A DNA stretch of 64,000 bases from Pseudomonas farsensis (GTDB lineage: Bacteria; Pseudomonadota; Gammaproteobacteria; Pseudomonadales; Pseudomonadaceae): assembly GCF_014268805.2 (NCBI RefSeq), contig NZ_JABWRF020000002.1, positions 558,001-622,000 of the forward strand, read 5' to 3'. Below, piece by piece: positions 33,650-47,729 of the stretch (position 1 is its first letter; each line of letters begins with the position of its first letter). A program made the translations under genes and the position numbers. Below the pieces are notes generated by a model. It saw only the letters and a program-made list of their open reading frames with translations, was not told the DNA's origin and did no database searches.

Positions 33650-34417
33650 CTAGCTGATAGCGGCGCAGATCAGATTGATGCCGCGGGCTTGAATGCGGTC
33701 GCGTGCCTCTGTGGGCAGGCGATCATCGGTAATCAGGGTAGTGACGCTGCTCCAGGGCAGCTCAAGGTTGGGGATCTTGCGGCCGACCTTGTCGGACTCG
33801 ACCATCACGATCACTTCCCGGGCGACTTCGGCCATCACCCGGCTCAGGCCGAGCAGCTCGTTGAAGGTGGTGGTGCCACGTTCAAGGTCGATGCCGTCGG
33901 CGCCGATGAACAGCTGGTCGAAGTCGTAGGAGCGCAGCACTTGCTCGGCCACCTGGCCCTGGAACGACTCGGAATGCGGGTCCCAGGTGCCACCGGTCAT
34001 CAACAGTACCGGCTCGTGTTCCTGCTCGCTGATGGCGCGGGCCACGTTCAGCGAATTGGTCATCACCACAAGGCCTGGTTGGCGCCCGAGCTGCGGGATC
34101 ATCGCAGCCGTAGTGCTGCCGCTGTCGATGATGATGCGTGCGTGTTCTCGAATGCGTTCCACGGCTGCCTTGGCGATGGCCTGCTTGTGCGGCGACACCG
34201 GTTGCACGGTATCGCTGAGCAGTTCCTGCGGCATGGTGACCGCGCCACCGTAGCGGCGCAGCAGCAGGCCGTTGGCTTCGAGGGCGGCGAGGTCCTTGCG
34301 AATGGTCACTTCGGAAGTTTCGAAACGCTTGGCCAAGGCGTCGACACTGACTTCGCCCTGCTCGTTGAGCAAGGTGAGGATGTTATGGCGGCGTTGGGGT
34401 GTATTACGTTTCGACAT
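33650..34417 (-). CDS. glmR: DeoR/GlpR-type transcriptional regulator next to glmS (GlmR-like)
   Basis: Regulator of 255 residues with an N-terminal DeoR-type HTH (RRHNILTLLNEQGEVSVDAL, then AKRFETSEVTIRKDLAALEA) and a C-terminal sugar-phosphate sensing domain (IIIDSGSTTAAMIPQL, then FIGADGIDLERGTTTFNELL). Its conserved place between glmU and glmS suggests control of amino sugar synthesis; P. aeruginosa GlmR has been linked to this role. Start 34417 (MSKRNTPQRR) is chosen by domain boundary, although the ribosome binding site is poor and an upstream Met at 34456 is possible. Confidence 0.85.
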   Translation of the reverse strand: MSKRNTPQRRHNILTLLNEQGEVSVDALAKRFETSEVTIRKDLAALEANGLLLRRYGGAVTMPQELLSDTVQPVSPHKQAIAKAAVERIREHARIIIDSGSTTAAMIPQLGRQPGLVVMTNSLNVARAISEQEHEPVLLMTGGTWDPHSESFQGQVAEQVLRSYDFDQLFIGADGIDLERGTTTFNELLGLSRVMAEVAREVIVMVESDKVGRKIPNLELPWSSVTTLITDDRLPTEARDRIQARGINLICAAIS

Positions 34418-34512
34418 TTCGGTTTTAAGTTTCGATTCGAAAGATAAGTGGCGCAATCAAAACCTATGAGCGTTTTTTAGTCAAGCGTTGTTTAGGGCCG
34501 ACCGCGCACTCT

Positions 34513-34558
34513 TGTAGGAGCGGCCTTGTGCCGCGAATGGGCTGCGAAGCGGCCCCGG
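34513..34558. repeat. Single REP unit
   Basis: TGTAGGAGCGGCCTTGTGCC followed by GCGAATGGGCTGCGAAGCGGCCCCGG: one REP unit of the same family as the pairs elsewhere, without its inverted partner. It sits between glmU and the DeoR-type gene. Confidence 0.8.
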
Positions 34559-34573
34559 CAGTTTTAGCTACGC

Positions 34574-34612
34574 CAAAAAACACAAAGGCCGACTTATTCA
34601 CATAAGCCGGCC
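34574..34612 (-). terminator. Terminator after glmU
   Basis: Minus strand: GGCCGGCTTAT and ATAAGTCGGCC pair with one mismatch around a GTGA-type loop, followed by TTTGTGTTTTTTGG. It lies 26 nt after the glmU stop. Confidence 0.8.
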
Positions 34613-34637
34613 TGTGCATAACTCAGCTGGGGATAAC

Positions 34638-36005
34638 TCAGCTCTTCTTGATTTTCTCAGGCCGTTTCCAACCCTGGATATTGCGCTGGCGGGCACGGGC
34701 CACGCCCAACTGCCCCGCCTCGACTGCCTGGGTGATGGTCGAGCCCGCAGCAGTAGTGGCGCCGGCCTGGATTTCCACAGGCGCTACCAGCGAGTTGTTG
34801 GAGCCAATGAACACGTCCTCACCCATCACGGTGCGGAATTTGTTCGCCCCGTCGTAGTTGCAGGTAATGGTGCCAGCGCCGATGTTGCTACGCGCCCCGA
34901 TGTCGGCGTCCCCCAGGTAGCTCAGGTGCCCGGCCTTGGCGCCTTCACCGAGTCGGGCATTCTTCAGCTCGACAAAGTTACCCACATGGGCCTTGGCTTC
35001 CAGCACACTGCCCGGGCGCAGGCGCGCAAACGGGCCGGCATCGCTGCCCTCGCCCATCACCGCGCCTTCGATATGGCTGTTGGCCTTGATGACCACGCCT
35101 TTACGCAGGGTGCTGTCCTTGATCACGCAGTTCGGGCCGATCTGCACGTCGTCCTCGATCACTACCTTGCCTTCGAGCACCACGTTGATATCGATGAGCA
35201 CATCGCGCCCAACCGTGACCTCACCGCGCACATCGAAACGGGCCGGGTCGCGCAGGGTCACGCCCTGGGCCATCAGGCGACGGCCTTCACGCAGTTGATA
35301 ATGGCGCTCTAGCTCAGACAGCTGGCGGCGGTCGTTGGCGCCCTGCACTTCCATCGCGTCGTGCGGCTGCTCGGTGGCAACCACCAGGCCATCGGCCACT
35401 GCCATGGCAATCACGTCGGTCAGGTAATACTCGCCCTGGGCGTTGTTGTTCGAAAGGCGGCCCATCCAGTCAGCCAGGCGCGCTGCCGGCATGGCCAGAA
35501 TGCCGGTGTTGCCTTCCTTGATAGCCTTTTGCGCATCGCTGGCATCTTTGTGCTCGACGATGGCCTGCACCTGCCCTTGGGCATCCCGCACGATACGGCC
35601 ATAGCCGGTCGGGTCGGCAAGGTTCACGGTGAGCAGGCCAAGCTGGCTGGCGCTGACCTTGGCCAGCAAGCGTTGCAGGGTCTCGACCTCGATCAAAGGC
35701 ACATCGCCATACAGCACCAGCACAGTGTCGGCACTGATTGCCGGCAGTGCCTGGGCTACTGCGTGGCCAGTACCGAGCTGCTTGTCCTGCAGCACGAAGT
35801 TAAGGTCATCCGCCGCCAGGCGCTCGCGAACTTGCTCGGCACCGTGGCCAATGACCACGTGAATGCCGTTGGGCTTCAGCTGACGGGCGCTGTGGATAAC
35901 ATGGCCAAGCATCGAGTTGCCGGCAACCGGGTGCAGCACCTTGGGCAACGCCGAGCGCATGCGGGTGCCTTGGCCTGCGGCGAGAATGACGATATCGAGA
36001 GACAT
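34638..36005 (-). CDS. glmU: Bifunctional GlcN-1-P acetyltransferase / GlcNAc-1-P uridyltransferase
   Basis: Carries out the last two steps to UDP-GlcNAc in the cytoplasm. 455 residues. N-terminal pyrophosphorylase domain: [29 protein letters not shown], and GHAVAQALP. From about residue 250 a left-handed beta-helix of hexapeptide repeats ([20 protein letters not shown] and following) leads to the acetyltransferase active-site area near YLGDADIG and [10 protein letters not shown]. Preceded at 36006-36057 by a short gap and the atp terminator, so it has its own promoter. Confidence 0.96.
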   Translation of the reverse strand: MSLDIVILAAGQGTRMRSALPKVLHPVAGNSMLGHVIHSARQLKPNGIHVVIGHGAEQVRERLAADDLNFVLQDKQLGTGHAVAQALPAISADTVLVLYGDVPLIEVETLQRLLAKVSASQLGLLTVNLADPTGYGRIVRDAQGQVQAIVEHKDASDAQKAIKEGNTGILAMPAARLADWMGRLSNNNAQGEYYLTDVIAMAVADGLVVATEQPHDAMEVQGANDRRQLSELERHYQLREGRRLMAQGVTLRDPARFDVRGEVTVGRDVLIDINVVLEGKVVIEDDVQIGPNCVIKDSTLRKGVVIKANSHIEGAVMGEGSDAGPFARLRPGSVLEAKAHVGNFVELKNARLGEGAKAGHLSYLGDADIGARSNIGAGTITCNYDGANKFRTVMGEDVFIGSNNSLVAPVEIQAGATTAAGSTITQAVEAGQLGVARARQRNIQGWKRPEKIKKS

Positions 36006-36061
36006 TGACTGGCTACCAATCCGGGGCGGTCAGGGGGGTGACCGAGGAATAAAATTCGGAA

Positions 36062-36092
36062 AAAGAAAAAGGGTAGCCGAGGCTACCCTTTA
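36062..36092 (-). terminator. Terminator of the atp operon
   Basis: Minus strand: AAAGGGTAGCC-TC-GGCTACCCTTT followed by TTCTTTTTCC. It is 36 nt after the atpC stop and is a clear intrinsic terminator. Confidence 0.92.
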
Positions 36093-36128
36093 ACTCAATC
36101 GCAACGCAGGTTACCGGCCAAAGCCAGA

Positions 36129-36548
36129 TTACTTGCCTTTGCGCATTTGCTGGACAGTGCGCAGCTGAGCTGCAGCTTCGGCCAGGCGTGCCGCAGCAGC
36201 ACCGTAGTCGAAGTCCGAGCCTTTCGTGTTCAGGGCGTTTTCGGCAGCCTTGAGGGCTTCCTGCGCCTGAGCTTCGTCCAGGTCGGCAGCACGCTGCACG
36301 GTGTCGGCAAGAACCTTGACCATGTTCGGCTGCACTTCGAGGAAGCCACCGGAGATGTAGAACACCTCTTGAGTGCCACCCTGCTTGGTCAGCGTGATCG
36401 GACCCGGCTTGAGATTGGTGATCAGCGGGGCGTGGCCTGGAGCGATACCAAGATCGCCCAGGTTGCCGTGCGCTACTACCATCTCGACCAGGCCGGAGAA
36501 GATCTCTCCTTCCGCGCTGACGATATCGCAATGGACTGTCATAGCCAT
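36129..36548 (-). CDS. atpC: ATP synthase F1 epsilon subunit
   Basis: Central-stalk subunit of 139 residues that couples rotation and inhibits ATP hydrolysis. N-terminal beta-sandwich ([39 protein letters not shown]) and a C-terminal two-helix hairpin ([19 protein letters not shown] onwards) that can extend into the F1 head. Last gene of the operon, 44 nt after atpD with a GC hairpin in the gap, and followed by the operon terminator. Confidence 0.96.
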   Translation of the reverse strand: MAMTVHCDIVSAEGEIFSGLVEMVVAHGNLGDLGIAPGHAPLITNLKPGPITLTKQGGTQEVFYISGGFLEVQPNMVKVLADTVQRAADLDEAQAQEALKAAENALNTKGSDFDYGAAAARLAEAAAQLRTVQQMRKGK

Positions 36549-36569
36549 CTGCTTGCCTCAACCTGATTA

Positions 36570-36587
36570 GCGCCCCTTGCGGGGCGC
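36570..36587 (-). other. Intercistronic hairpin between atpD and atpC
   Basis: GCGCCCC and GGGGCGC pair over 7 bp with a 4-nt TTGC loop in the 44-nt gap. It has no T-run, so it is more likely an RNA-stability or processing element than a terminator. Confidence 0.6.
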
Positions 36588-36592
36588 CGGGA

Positions 36593-37996
<1,404 letters not shown>

Positions 37997-38857
37997 TTAA
38001 ACCGCGGCAGCGCCGCCGACGATTTCCGAGATCTCCTGGGTGATCGCAGCCTGACGCGCCTTGTTGTAGATCAGCTGAAGTTCGCTGATCAGATCACCGG
38101 CGTTGTCTGTGGCGTTTTTCATGGCGATCATCCGGGCTGCTTGTTCAGCAGCGTTGTTCTCGACCACCGCCTGATACACCTGCGACTCCACGTAACGCAC
38201 CATCAAGCCGTCCAGCAGCTCTTTTGCGTCGGGTTCGTACAGGTAATCCCAGTGGTGCTTGAGTTCTTGATCCGGGGTTGCCTCCAACGGTACCAATTGC
38301 TCGACCGTTGGTTGTTGGGTCATGGTGTTGATGAACTTGTTCGAAACCACCGAAAGGCGATCGATACGGCCATCGAGGTAGGCGTCCAGCATCACTTTGA
38401 CGGAGCCGATCAAATCATTGATCGATGGCTCTTCGCCCAGTTGGCTGATCGCGGCTACAACGTTGCCGCCAAAGATACGGAAGAAAGTCGCACCTTTGCT
38501 GCCGATCACGCACAGGTCGATTTCAACGCCCTGTTCGCGGTTTGCGTTCATGTCCTTGACCAAGGCCTTGAACAGGTTGGTATTCAAGCCACCGCACAGA
38601 CCACGGTCACTGCTCACCACGATATAACCGGCGCGCTTTACAGGGCGGTCGATCATGAACGGGTGGCGGTATTCCGGGTTGGCGTTGGCCAGATGACCGA
38701 TCACCTGGCGGATACGCTCCGCATAAGGACGGCTAGCAGACATGCGCATTTGTGCCCTGCGCATTTTGCTGACCGCCACTTTTTCCATGGCGCTGGTAAT
38801 TTTTTGCGTGCTTTTGATGCTCGCAATCTTACTGCGAATCTCTTTTGCGCCTGCCAT
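37997..38857 (-). CDS. atpG: ATP synthase F1 gamma subunit
   Basis: Rotor shaft of F1, 286 residues. Long N- and C-terminal helices ([20 protein letters not shown] and [20 protein letters not shown]) form the coiled coil; the conserved [17 protein letters not shown] lies in the Rossmann-like domain. The C-terminal end [15 protein letters not shown] is typical. It lies between atpA and atpD. Confidence 0.97.
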   Translation of the reverse strand: MAGAKEIRSKIASIKSTQKITSAMEKVAVSKMRRAQMRMSASRPYAERIRQVIGHLANANPEYRHPFMIDRPVKRAGYIVVSSDRGLCGGLNTNLFKALVKDMNANREQGVEIDLCVIGSKGATFFRIFGGNVVAAISQLGEEPSINDLIGSVKVMLDAYLDGRIDRLSVVSNKFINTMTQQPTVEQLVPLEATPDQELKHHWDYLYEPDAKELLDGLMVRYVESQVYQAVVENNAAEQAARMIAMKNATDNAGDLISELQLIYNKARQAAITQEISEIVGGAAAV

Positions 38858-38878
38858 GTATCACCTATCAGGTTAGCA

Positions 38879-38900
38879 AGCGGGGGCCGGAGCCCCCGCT
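38879..38900 (-). other. Intercistronic hairpin between atpA and atpG
   Basis: AGCGGGGGC and GCCCCCGCT pair perfectly over 9 bp with a CGGA loop in the 48-nt gap. No T-run follows. Probable mRNA processing or stability element. Confidence 0.65.
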
Positions 38901-38905
38901 GCGGC

Positions 38906-40450
38906 TTACCAGGTCTGGGTGGCCTTGAACTTCTCGATACCGGCTTTCAGGCCAGCGTCGATTTCGTCGTTGAAGTCACCCTTCACATTGATCTTCGCCA
39001 TCAGGTCGGCGTGATCACGGTTGAAGAAGGCGATCAGCGCTTGTTCGAAGCTACCAATCTTGGAGACTTCCACGTCGGTCAGGAACCCACGCTCAGCGGC
39101 GTACAGCGACAGAGCCATGTCAGCGATCGACATCGGCGCGTACTGCTTCTGCTTCATCAGCTCGGTAACGCGCTGACCATGCTCAAGCTGCTTGCGGGTC
39201 GCTTCGTCCAGATCGGACGCGAACTGGGCGAATGCCGCCAGTTCACGGTACTGAGCCAGTGCGGTACGAATACCACCGGACAGCTTCTTGATGATCTTGG
39301 TCTGAGCGGCACCACCTACGCGGGATACCGAAACACCGGCGTTCACTGCAGGGCGGATGCCCGAGTTGAACATGGCCGATTCCAGGAAGATCTGACCGTC
39401 GGTGATGGAAATCACGTTGGTCGGAACGAACGCGGAAACGTCGCCAGCCTGGGTTTCGATGATCGGCAGAGCGGTCAGGGAACCGGTTTTGCCAGTCACT
39501 GCGCCGTTGGTGAACTTCTCGACGTACTCTTCCGAAACGCGCGATGCACGCTCCAGCAGACGGGAGTGGAGATAGAACACGTCGCCTGGGTACGCTTCAC
39601 GTCCTGGTGGACGGCGCAGCAGCAGGGAGATCTGACGGTAGGCAACGGCCTGCTTGGACAGGTCATCGTAAACGATCAGAGCGTCTTCACCGCGGTCACG
39701 GAAGAACTCGCCCATGGTGCAACCGGCGTAAGGCGCCAGGAATTGCAGTGCGGCGGATTCCGAAGCACTGGCAACCACCACGATGGTGTTGGCCAGGGCG
39801 CCGTTTTCTTCCAGCTTGCGAACGATGTTGGCAACGGTGGAACGCTTCTGGCCGACAGCAACATAAACGCAGAAAATACCGGAGTCTTTCTGGTTGATGA
39901 TGGCGTCGATGGCCATGGCGGTCTTGCCGATCTGACGGTCACCGATGATCAGCTCACGCTGGCCACGGCCGACAGGGATCATGGCGTCAACCGATTTGTA
40001 GCCAGTCTGTACAGGCTGGTCTACCGACTTACGCCAGATCACGCCTGGAGCAACTTTCTCGACCGCGTCGGTCTCGGTGTTGCCCAACGGACCTTTGCCG
40101 TCGATCGGGTTACCCAGTGCGTCGACAACGCGACCCAGCAGTTCCTTACCAACCGGAACCTCCAGGATGCGGCCAGTGCACTTGGCGCTCATGCCCTCGG
40201 CGAGGGAGTTGTACGCACCCAGTACCACCGCACCTACGGAGTCTTGCTCCAGGTTCAGTGCCATACCGTATACGCCGCCCGGGAACTCGATCATTTCGCC
40301 GTACATGACGTCGGCGAGACCGTGGATACGCACGATACCGTCAGAGACGGATACCACGGTACCTTCGTTACGGGCTTGGGAGCCGACATCGAGTTTCTCG
40401 ATGCGACCCTTGATGATTTCACTAATTTCGGAAGGATTGAGTTGCTGCAT
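38906..40450 (-). CDS. atpA: ATP synthase F1 alpha subunit
   Basis: Non-catalytic nucleotide-binding subunit, 514 residues. Walker A is seen as [19 protein letters not shown] near residue 170; the [20 protein letters not shown]alker B region and the arginine-finger segment with [17 protein letters not shown] follow. N-terminal 20 residues ([20 protein letters not shown]) are the delta-binding helix. Second F1 gene after atpH. Confidence 0.98.
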   Translation of the reverse strand: MQQLNPSEISEIIKGRIEKLDVGSQARNEGTVVSVSDGIVRIHGLADVMYGEMIEFPGGVYGMALNLEQDSVGAVVLGAYNSLAEGMSAKCTGRILEVPVGKELLGRVVDALGNPIDGKGPLGNTETDAVEKVAPGVIWRKSVDQPVQTGYKSVDAMIPVGRGQRELIIGDRQIGKTAMAIDAIINQKDSGIFCVYVAVGQKRSTVANIVRKLEENGALANTIVVVASASESAALQFLAPYAGCTMGEFFRDRGEDALIVYDDLSKQAVAYRQISLLLRRPPGREAYPGDVFYLHSRLLERASRVSEEYVEKFTNGAVTGKTGSLTALPIIETQAGDVSAFVPTNVISITDGQIFLESAMFNSGIRPAVNAGVSVSRVGGAAQTKIIKKLSGGIRTALAQYRELAAFAQFASDLDEATRKQLEHGQRVTELMKQKQYAPMSIADMALSLYAAERGFLTDVEVSKIGSFEQALIAFFNRDHADLMAKINVKGDFNDEIDAGLKAGIEKFKATQTW

Positions 40451-40471
40451 TGCTCTGCTGCCCCTTCAAAC

Positions 40472-41008
40472 TCAAGATTTCAATGCTTCAGCCAGTTTCG
40501 CGATTTTGCCGCGAACCGAGCCATCGATTACCAGGTCGCCTGCGCGGATGACGACGCCGCCGATCAGGCTGGCATCCTCCGACGCATGCAGGCGCACTTC
40601 CCGGCTGAGCCGTGCACTGAGAACCTTGGCGAGTTTGTCTTGCTGTTCTTGGTTCAACGCAAAAGCACTGGTGACTTCCACGTCCACGGATTTCTCTTGT
40701 TCGGCCTTGTACAGCTCGAACAGAGCGGCGATCTCCGGCAGAAGCAGGAGACGGTCGTTTTCCGCGGCAACATGAATGAAATTCTGTGCCTGTACATCGA
40801 ACTTGTCACCGCACACTTCTAGGAATGCGGCGGCCTTTTCTGCGCTAGTCAGTTGCGGGGCCTTGAGCAGGCGCTGCATGGTGCCGTCTTCCGACACCGC
40901 AGCAGCCAGGCCGAGCATGGCTGACCAATTGGCCAGTTGCTGATGGGCCTGGGCGTGCTCAAAGGCCGCCTTAGCGTAAGGTCGGGCCAACGTGGTCAGT
41001 TCTGCCAT
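40472..41008 (-). CDS. atpH: ATP synthase F1 delta subunit
   Basis: Peripheral stalk cap, 178 residues, that links the b subunits to the top of F1. N-terminal helical bundle opens [20 protein letters not shown], the C-terminal portion has [20 protein letters not shown] and [19 protein letters not shown], the characteristic OSCP/delta signature. It lies 12 nt after atpF. Confidence 0.96.
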   Translation of the reverse strand: MAELTTLARPYAKAAFEHAQAHQQLANWSAMLGLAAAVSEDGTMQRLLKAPQLTSAEKAAAFLEVCGDKFDVQAQNFIHVAAENDRLLLLPEIAALFELYKAEQEKSVDVEVTSAFALNQEQQDKLAKVLSARLSREVRLHASEDASLIGGVVIRAGDLVIDGSVRGKIAKLAEALKS

Positions 41009-41020
41009 GATCGCCCTCGC

Positions 41021-41491
41021 TTAAATTTCAGCGGCCAGTTTGTTAACCAGCTCCGCATGCGCGTTTTGATCGATTGTGGCGCCAAGGATCTTTTCAGCAC
41101 CGCCAACGGCCAGAGCACCCACTTGGGCACGCAGAGCGTCTTTGATGCTGTTCAGTTCCTGTTCGATCTCGGCCTGAGCCTGAGCCTTCACACGGTCAGC
41201 TTCGACGCGGGCCTGATCACGGGCTTCCTCGACAAGCTGAGCAGCGCGTTTCTTGCTTTGCTCAATGATTTCAGCTGCCTGTGCTTTCGCTTCACGCAGT
41301 TGCTGGCCCGCTTTCTCTTGGGCCAGCTCCAGGTCGCGAGCTGCACGGTTGGCAGCGTCCAAGCCGTCGGCAATCTTCTTTTGACGCTCTTGCAAAGCAG
41401 TGATGACCGGAGGCCATACGTACTTCATGCAGAAGAATACAAAAATAAAGAAAGCAACGGATTGGCCAATCAGGGTTGCATTAATGTTCAC
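41021..41491 (-). CDS. atpF: ATP synthase Fo b subunit
   Basis: Peripheral stalk, 156 residues: one N-terminal membrane helix ([20 protein letters not shown]) followed by a long, highly charged Ala/Glu/Gln-rich helix that dimerises as a right-handed coiled coil. Only one b-type gene is present, as in other gammaproteobacteria, so the stalk is a homodimer. Confidence 0.96.
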   Translation of the reverse strand: MNINATLIGQSVAFFIFVFFCMKYVWPPVITALQERQKKIADGLDAANRAARDLELAQEKAGQQLREAKAQAAEIIEQSKKRAAQLVEEARDQARVEADRVKAQAQAEIEQELNSIKDALRAQVGALAVGGAEKILGATIDQNAHAELVNKLAAEI

Positions 41492-41549
41492 GCCAACACC
41501 TCGCTCGGTCTTTGTTCATCACAGCCATCAACTCGTCGGAAACGAGTGA

Positions 41550-41822
<273 letters not shown>

Positions 41823-41953
41823 TTACGTCGTATTGGTTAGGTTTTTAGTTTGAAGCGGTAAAACAAATCGTTTGGTACAGCATTGCCCTTGCGGACTTTT
41901 TAAGCCCTGCCCCCGGGACTGGCGGGCAAGACTATCAGACACGCCAGGCGGTC

Positions 41954-43247
<1,294 letters not shown>

Positions 43248-43396
43248 CGAAACTGCTCCCCGAAAGTCGACCGCCTCGTCAACATCGACTTGGCATAATT
43301 TGTGCCGACAAAATGCGCGCAGAGTATAGGGGTGGATTAACCCCTATTCAACTATCGGGTAGTGATTTCCGACTGCGCGCTACAACAGGAATTGTT

Positions 43397-44269
43397 TCAG
43401 CGGATGTGAGCAAGCACGCCCTGCAACTCATCTAGCGAGTTGTAGCGGATGACAAGTTGCCCCTTGCCCTTGTTGCCGTGGCGAATCTGCACCGCCGAGC
43501 CCAGGCGCTCTGCGAGCCGCTGTTCAAGGCGGGTGATGTCCGGATCAGGTTTGCTCGTTTCGACCGGCTCAGGTTTGCCGCTCAGCCACTGGCGCACCAG
43601 TGCTTCAGTTTGGCGCACGGTGAGGCCACGTGCGACAACATGACGCGCCCCTTCTTCCTGGCGATCTTCTTCCAGGCCGAGCAATGCACGGGCGTGGCCC
43701 ATCTCCAAGTCGCCGTGGGCGAGCATGGTCTTGATCGCCTCCGGCAACGAGATCAGGCGCAGCAGGTTGGCCACGGTGACCCGCGACTTGCCGACGGCAT
43801 CGGCCACTTGCTGCTGGGTCAGCTCGAACTCTTGCTGCAGGCGTTGCAGGGCAAGCGCTTCTTCCAGCGGGTTGAGGTCTTCACGCTGGATGTTCTCGAT
43901 CAGCGCCATGGCGATGGCGGCTTCGTCGGGCACTTCGCGGACCATGGCCGGAACAGTGTCCAGCCCGGCCTGCTGCGTAGCCCGCCAGCGGCGCTCACCG
44001 GCGATGATCTCGTAGCGGTTGTCACCGATCGGACGCACCACGATCGGCTGCATGACGCCGTGGGCACGAATCGAGTGCGCCAGTTCTTCGAGCGCCTGCG
44101 GGTCCATGTCACGGCGCGGCTGGTACTTGCCACGCTGGATCAGCTCGACCGGCAGGTGTTGCAGTTCTTTCTGGTCGATCTGCACAGCCTGCTCTTCGAG
44201 CGAGCTGACGGAAGGACCACTGAGCAGTGCATCCAACCCACGTCCGAGACCGCGTTTCTTGATGGCCAT
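43397..44269 (-). CDS. parB: Chromosome partitioning protein ParB
   Basis: CTP-dependent clamp that loads at parS sites near the origin and spreads. 290 residues. Seen: N-terminal KKRGLGRGLDALLSGPS (ParA-interacting), the CTP-binding box with RYEIIAGERRWRATQQAGL, IAMALIENIQREDLNPLEEA, a central HTH (LTQQQVADAVGKSRVTVANL), and a C-terminal dimerisation domain. Its cognate sites are present in this window at 10001, 55769, 56399 and 59019. It follows parA by 9 nt. Confidence 0.97.
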   Translation of the reverse strand: MAIKKRGLGRGLDALLSGPSVSSLEEQAVQIDQKELQHLPVELIQRGKYQPRRDMDPQALEELAHSIRAHGVMQPIVVRPIGDNRYEIIAGERRWRATQQAGLDTVPAMVREVPDEAAIAMALIENIQREDLNPLEEALALQRLQQEFELTQQQVADAVGKSRVTVANLLRLISLPEAIKTMLAHGDLEMGHARALLGLEEDRQEEGARHVVARGLTVRQTEALVRQWLSGKPEPVETSKPDPDITRLEQRLAERLGSAVQIRHGNKGKGQLVIRYNSLDELQGVLAHIR

Positions 44270-44278
44270 GCGGATTCC

Positions 44279-45070
44279 TTAAGTTGTTTGTGCAGTGCGT
44301 GAAGGGCGGCGCTGACGGCGAACCAGCTCCCCGGCCAGTGCCAGGTAGGCCAGCGCGCCGCGCGACTGCTTGTCGTAGGCCAGCGCCGGCATGCCGAAGC
44401 TCGGCGCCTCGGCCAGGCGGATGTTGCGCGGGATCACAGTGTCGTACAGCTGATCGCCGAAGTGTTCCTTGAGCTGCGCCGAAACGTCGTTGTTCAGGCT
44501 CAGGCGCGGGTCGTACATGGTACGCAGCAGGCCTTCGATCTTCAGCGCAGGGTTGAGCCTGGCGCCGATGCGCTTGATGTTATCCACAAGGTCGCTCAAG
44601 CCTTCCAGCGCGTAGTACTCGCACTGCATGGGGATGATCACGCCATCGGAGGCGACCAAGGCATTGAGGGTGAGCATCGACAGCGACGGTGGGCAGTCGA
44701 TGAGGATGAAATCGTAGTTGTCACGGATCGGCGCCAGCGCATTGCGCAGGCGGCTTTCCTTCATCTGCATTTCCAGCAGCACAACTTCGGCCGCGGTGAG
44801 ATCGCGGTTGGCCGGCAACAACTGGTAGCCGCCGTGCTCGGAGTACTGCATGGCCTGGGCCAGGTCGCATTCCCCGATCAGCAGGTCGTACACCGATTGC
44901 TCGAGCTCGTGTTTATCCACACCGCTGCCCATGGTGGCGTTGCCCTGTGGATCGAGGTCGATCAGCAGCACACGACGCTTGGTCGCAGCCAGCGATGCGG
45001 CGAGATTGATACAGGTGGTGGTCTTGCCCACACCACCTTTCTGGTTCGCGATTGCGAATACCTTAGCCAT
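44279..45070 (-). CDS. parA: Chromosome partitioning ATPase ParA (Soj)
   Basis: Deviant Walker-A ATPase of 263 residues that moves ParB-parS complexes on the nucleoid. Opens MAKVFAIANQKGGVGKTTTC with the KGGVGKT signature; LLIDLDPQGNATMGSGVDKH (Walker A' Asp) and DFILIDCPPSLSMLTLNAL follow. It lacks the N-terminal HTH of plasmid-type ParA, as expected for a chromosomal version. It is 18 nt after rsmG and in one operon with mnmG-rsmG-parAB. Confidence 0.97.
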   Translation of the reverse strand: MAKVFAIANQKGGVGKTTTCINLAASLAATKRRVLLIDLDPQGNATMGSGVDKHELEQSVYDLLIGECDLAQAMQYSEHGGYQLLPANRDLTAAEVVLLEMQMKESRLRNALAPIRDNYDFILIDCPPSLSMLTLNALVASDGVIIPMQCEYYALEGLSDLVDNIKRIGARLNPALKIEGLLRTMYDPRLSLNNDVSAQLKEHFGDQLYDTVIPRNIRLAEAPSFGMPALAYDKQSRGALAYLALAGELVRRQRRPSRTAQTT

Positions 45071-45088
45071 TGTTGCGTGTGTTCCCAG

Positions 45089-45739
45089 TCATGCCTTGCG
45101 GCGCAGTATCAGCAGATGGCGCTGGCCCTGGCAACCTGGAACGGTCAGGGCCTGCTCGCTATCCACTGTGAAGTCTGCGGGCAATGCTACCAGTTCATCG
45201 GCAGGATGCAGCCCCTTCATTGCAAGCCATTGCGTGCGGGCGTCACCCAGGTGGCGGGTCCAGTTGGTGAAATTCTCCATGCTGCTGAAGGCGCGGGAGA
45301 TGATTCCGCAGAACGGCTGCTCGGGCTGAACGTCTTCGACACGGCTGTGGATAACTGTGAGGTTGTCCAGTTTCAGCTCCATTTTCACCTGGGTGAGGAA
45401 GCGCGTCTTCTTGCCGTTGCTGTCGAGCACGGTCACCTGCTTGTGCGGATGCAGGATGGCCAATGGGATACCCGGCATGCCGCCACCGCTGCCGACGTCC
45501 AGCCAACGCTGGGCGTCCCTGTGGATAAACGGCATGACGCTGAGACTGTCGAGCAGATGGCGTGAAACCATCTCGTCCGGGTTGCGCACGGCGGTCAGGT
45601 TGTAGGCCTTGTTCCATTTGATCAACAGGGCCAGGTAGCCGAGCAGCAATTCGTGCTGCTGCGCGCTCAGCTCGACACCGAGCTGACGCGCACCTGTGGA
45701 CAACTCTTCGGCGTGTTGCGGGGTAACCGGAGAACTCAA
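45089..45739 (-). CDS. rsmG: 16S rRNA (guanine-527-N7)-methyltransferase
   Basis: Modifies G527 of 16S rRNA in the 530 loop. 216 residues, a class I methyltransferase with [19 protein letters not shown] as the SAM-binding motif and [18 protein letters not shown] and [17 protein letters not shown] as family markers. Its start overlaps the mnmG stop as ATGA (45736-45739), so translation is probably coupled. Confidence 0.96.
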   Translation of the reverse strand: MSSPVTPQHAEELSTGARQLGVELSAQQHELLLGYLALLIKWNKAYNLTAVRNPDEMVSRHLLDSLSVMPFIHRDAQRWLDVGSGGGMPGIPLAILHPHKQVTVLDSNGKKTRFLTQVKMELKLDNLTVIHSRVEDVQPEQPFCGIISRAFSSMENFTNWTRHLGDARTQWLAMKGLHPADELVALPADFTVDSEQALTVPGCQGQRHLLILRRKA

Positions 45740-47631
45740 GCGCTTTGCTCCAATTCGCGGCCAGCGCCGCGTTTTTTCAGATGAATCAGCAGCAGCGAAA
45801 TGGCCGCTGGGGTTACGCCAGGAATACGCGACGCTTGGCCGAGGGTCTCAGGGCGGGTCTGGCCGAGCTTGCCCTGGATCTCCTTGGACAGCCCGGAGAT
45901 CGACGTGTAGTCGATATCCACAGGCAGGCGCGTGTCTTCGCTGGCACGCAGCCGGGCGATTTCTTCCTGCTGACGGTCGATGTAACCGGCGTATTTGGTC
46001 TTGATCTCGACCTGCTCGGCCACCTGCGGGTCAAGCTGCTCGCCGCCAGTGGCCTCGATCAGGCCGGCGTAGTCGATTTCCGGGCGAGCCAGCAGGTTCA
46101 ACAGGCTGTACTCGTGGGCCAGCGGCGTGCCGAACTTATCCACAATGGCCTGGCCTTGCGCCGTCCCTGGGCGCACCCAGGTGGTCTTCATGCGCTGTTC
46201 TTCGCGCTCGATGCCATCGCGCTTGGCGCAGAAGGCGGCCCAGCGCTGGTCGTCGATCAGGCCCAGCTCGCGGCCTTTCTCGGTCAGACGCAGGTCGGCG
46301 TTGTCTTCGCGCAGGATCAACCGGTATTCGGCGCGCGAGGTGAACATGCGATACGGCTCCTGGGTACCCAGGGTAATCAGGTCGTCGACCAGCACGCCGA
46401 TGTAGGCCTCGTCACGCCGTGGGCACCAGCTTTCGCGGCCCTGCGCGCGCAGCGCAGCGTTGGTGCCGGCCAGCAGGCCCTGGGCGCCGGCTTCTTCGTA
46501 GCCGGTGGTGCCGTTGATCTGGCCGGCGAAGAACAGGCCGCCGATGACTTTGGTTTCGAGGCTGTATTTCAGGTCACGCGGGTCGAAGTAGTCGTACTCG
46601 ATGGCGTAGCCCGGGCGCACGATGTGGGCGTTTTCCATGCCGCGGATCGAGCGCACCAACTCCAGCTGCACGTCGAACGGCAGCGAGGTGGAAATACCGT
46701 TGGGGTACAGCTCGTGGGTGGTCAGGCCTTCAGGCTCGATGAACACCTGGTGGCTGTCCTTGTCGGCGAAGCGGTGGATCTTGTCTTCGATCGACGGGCA
46801 GTAGCGCGGGCCCACGCCTTCGATCACACCGGAGTACATCGGCGAACGGTCGAGGTTCGAGGCGATGATGTCGTGGGTGCGCGCGTTGGTGTGGGTAATC
46901 CAGCAGCTGACCTGACGCGGATGCATCTGTGCGTTGCCCATGAACGACATCACCGGAATCGGCGTATCGCCTGGCTGTTCGCTCATCACCGAGAAATCCA
47001 CAGAACGGCCATCGATACGCGGCGGGGTACCGGTTTTCAGGCGGCCAACACGCAGCGGCAACTCACGCATGCGGTGTGCCAAGGCAATCGACGGTGGGTC
47101 ACCGGCGCGGCCGCCCGAATGGTTTTGCAAGCCGATGTGGATAAGTCCACCCAGGAAGGTGCCGGTGGTCAACACGACCGAGTCTGCAAAGAAACGCAGG
47201 CCCATTTGCGTGACCACGCCCTTGACCTGGTCCTGCTCGACGATCAAGTCGTCACAGGACTGCTGGAATATCCACAGGTTTGGCTGGTTTTCCAGAATCT
47301 CGCGCACCACGGCCTTGTAGATGGCGCGGTCGGCCTGTGCCCGAGTGGCACGTACGGCTGGGCCTTTGCGGTTGTTCAGAACCCGGAACTGGATGCCGCT
47401 CTTGTCGGTAGCCAGTGCCATGGCGCCGCCGAGCGCATCGATTTCCTTGACCAGGTGGCTCTTGCCGATGCCACCAATGGCGGGGTTGCAGCTCATGTGA
47501 CCGAGGGTTTCCACGTTATGGGTCAACAGCAGGGTTTTCACACCCATGCGTGCCGACGCAAGCGCAGCCTCGGTACCGGCATGGCCGCCGCCGATGACGA
47601 TCACTTCAAAACGGGAAGGGAAATCCACCAC
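45736..47631 (-). CDS. mnmG: tRNA uridine-34 5-carboxymethylaminomethyl modification enzyme MnmG
   Basis: FAD enzyme of 631 residues that with MnmE installs cmnm5U at wobble uridine 34. FAD site: [20 protein letters not shown]; then [34 protein letters not shown], and [17 protein letters not shown]. The C-terminal MnmE-interacting helical domain contains [20 protein letters not shown]. First gene of the mnmG-rsmG-parA-parB operon, adjoining the DnaA-box-rich gap; this order (gidA next to an origin) is also seen at E. coli oriC. Confidence 0.97.
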   Translation of the reverse strand: MVDFPSRFEVIVIGGGHAGTEAALASARMGVKTLLLTHNVETLGHMSCNPAIGGIGKSHLVKEIDALGGAMALATDKSGIQFRVLNNRKGPAVRATRAQADRAIYKAVVREILENQPNLWIFQQSCDDLIVEQDQVKGVVTQMGLRFFADSVVLTTGTFLGGLIHIGLQNHSGGRAGDPPSIALAHRMRELPLRVGRLKTGTPPRIDGRSVDFSVMSEQPGDTPIPVMSFMGNAQMHPRQVSCWITHTNARTHDIIASNLDRSPMYSGVIEGVGPRYCPSIEDKIHRFADKDSHQVFIEPEGLTTHELYPNGISTSLPFDVQLELVRSIRGMENAHIVRPGYAIEYDYFDPRDLKYSLETKVIGGLFFAGQINGTTGYEEAGAQGLLAGTNAALRAQGRESWCPRRDEAYIGVLVDDLITLGTQEPYRMFTSRAEYRLILREDNADLRLTEKGRELGLIDDQRWAAFCAKRDGIEREEQRMKTTWVRPGTAQGQAIVDKFGTPLAHEYSLLNLLARPEIDYAGLIEATGGEQLDPQVAEQVEIKTKYAGYIDRQQEEIARLRASEDTRLPVDIDYTSISGLSKEIQGKLGQTRPETLGQASRIPGVTPAAISLLLIHLKKRGAGRELEQSA

Positions 47632-47729
47632 GCACCTCGTGCCTGTTTTTGCGAATAGAGAAGGTAAGCCGACAAGTATAGGGACTTAGACCCCTTCAAA
47701 GAAACCGTCTGAGCAAAATTTGACCAGTC

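Noticed and set aside
38141..40822. Very long plus-strand open frame (893 codons) opposite atpG, atpA and atpH
   Set aside because: It is the antisense shadow of three conserved ATP synthase genes; His/Gln/Val-rich low-information translation, no initiation signal.
45745..47658. Plus-strand open frame (637 codons) opposite mnmG
   Set aside because: Antisense shadow of a universally conserved gene with biased, repetitive residues.
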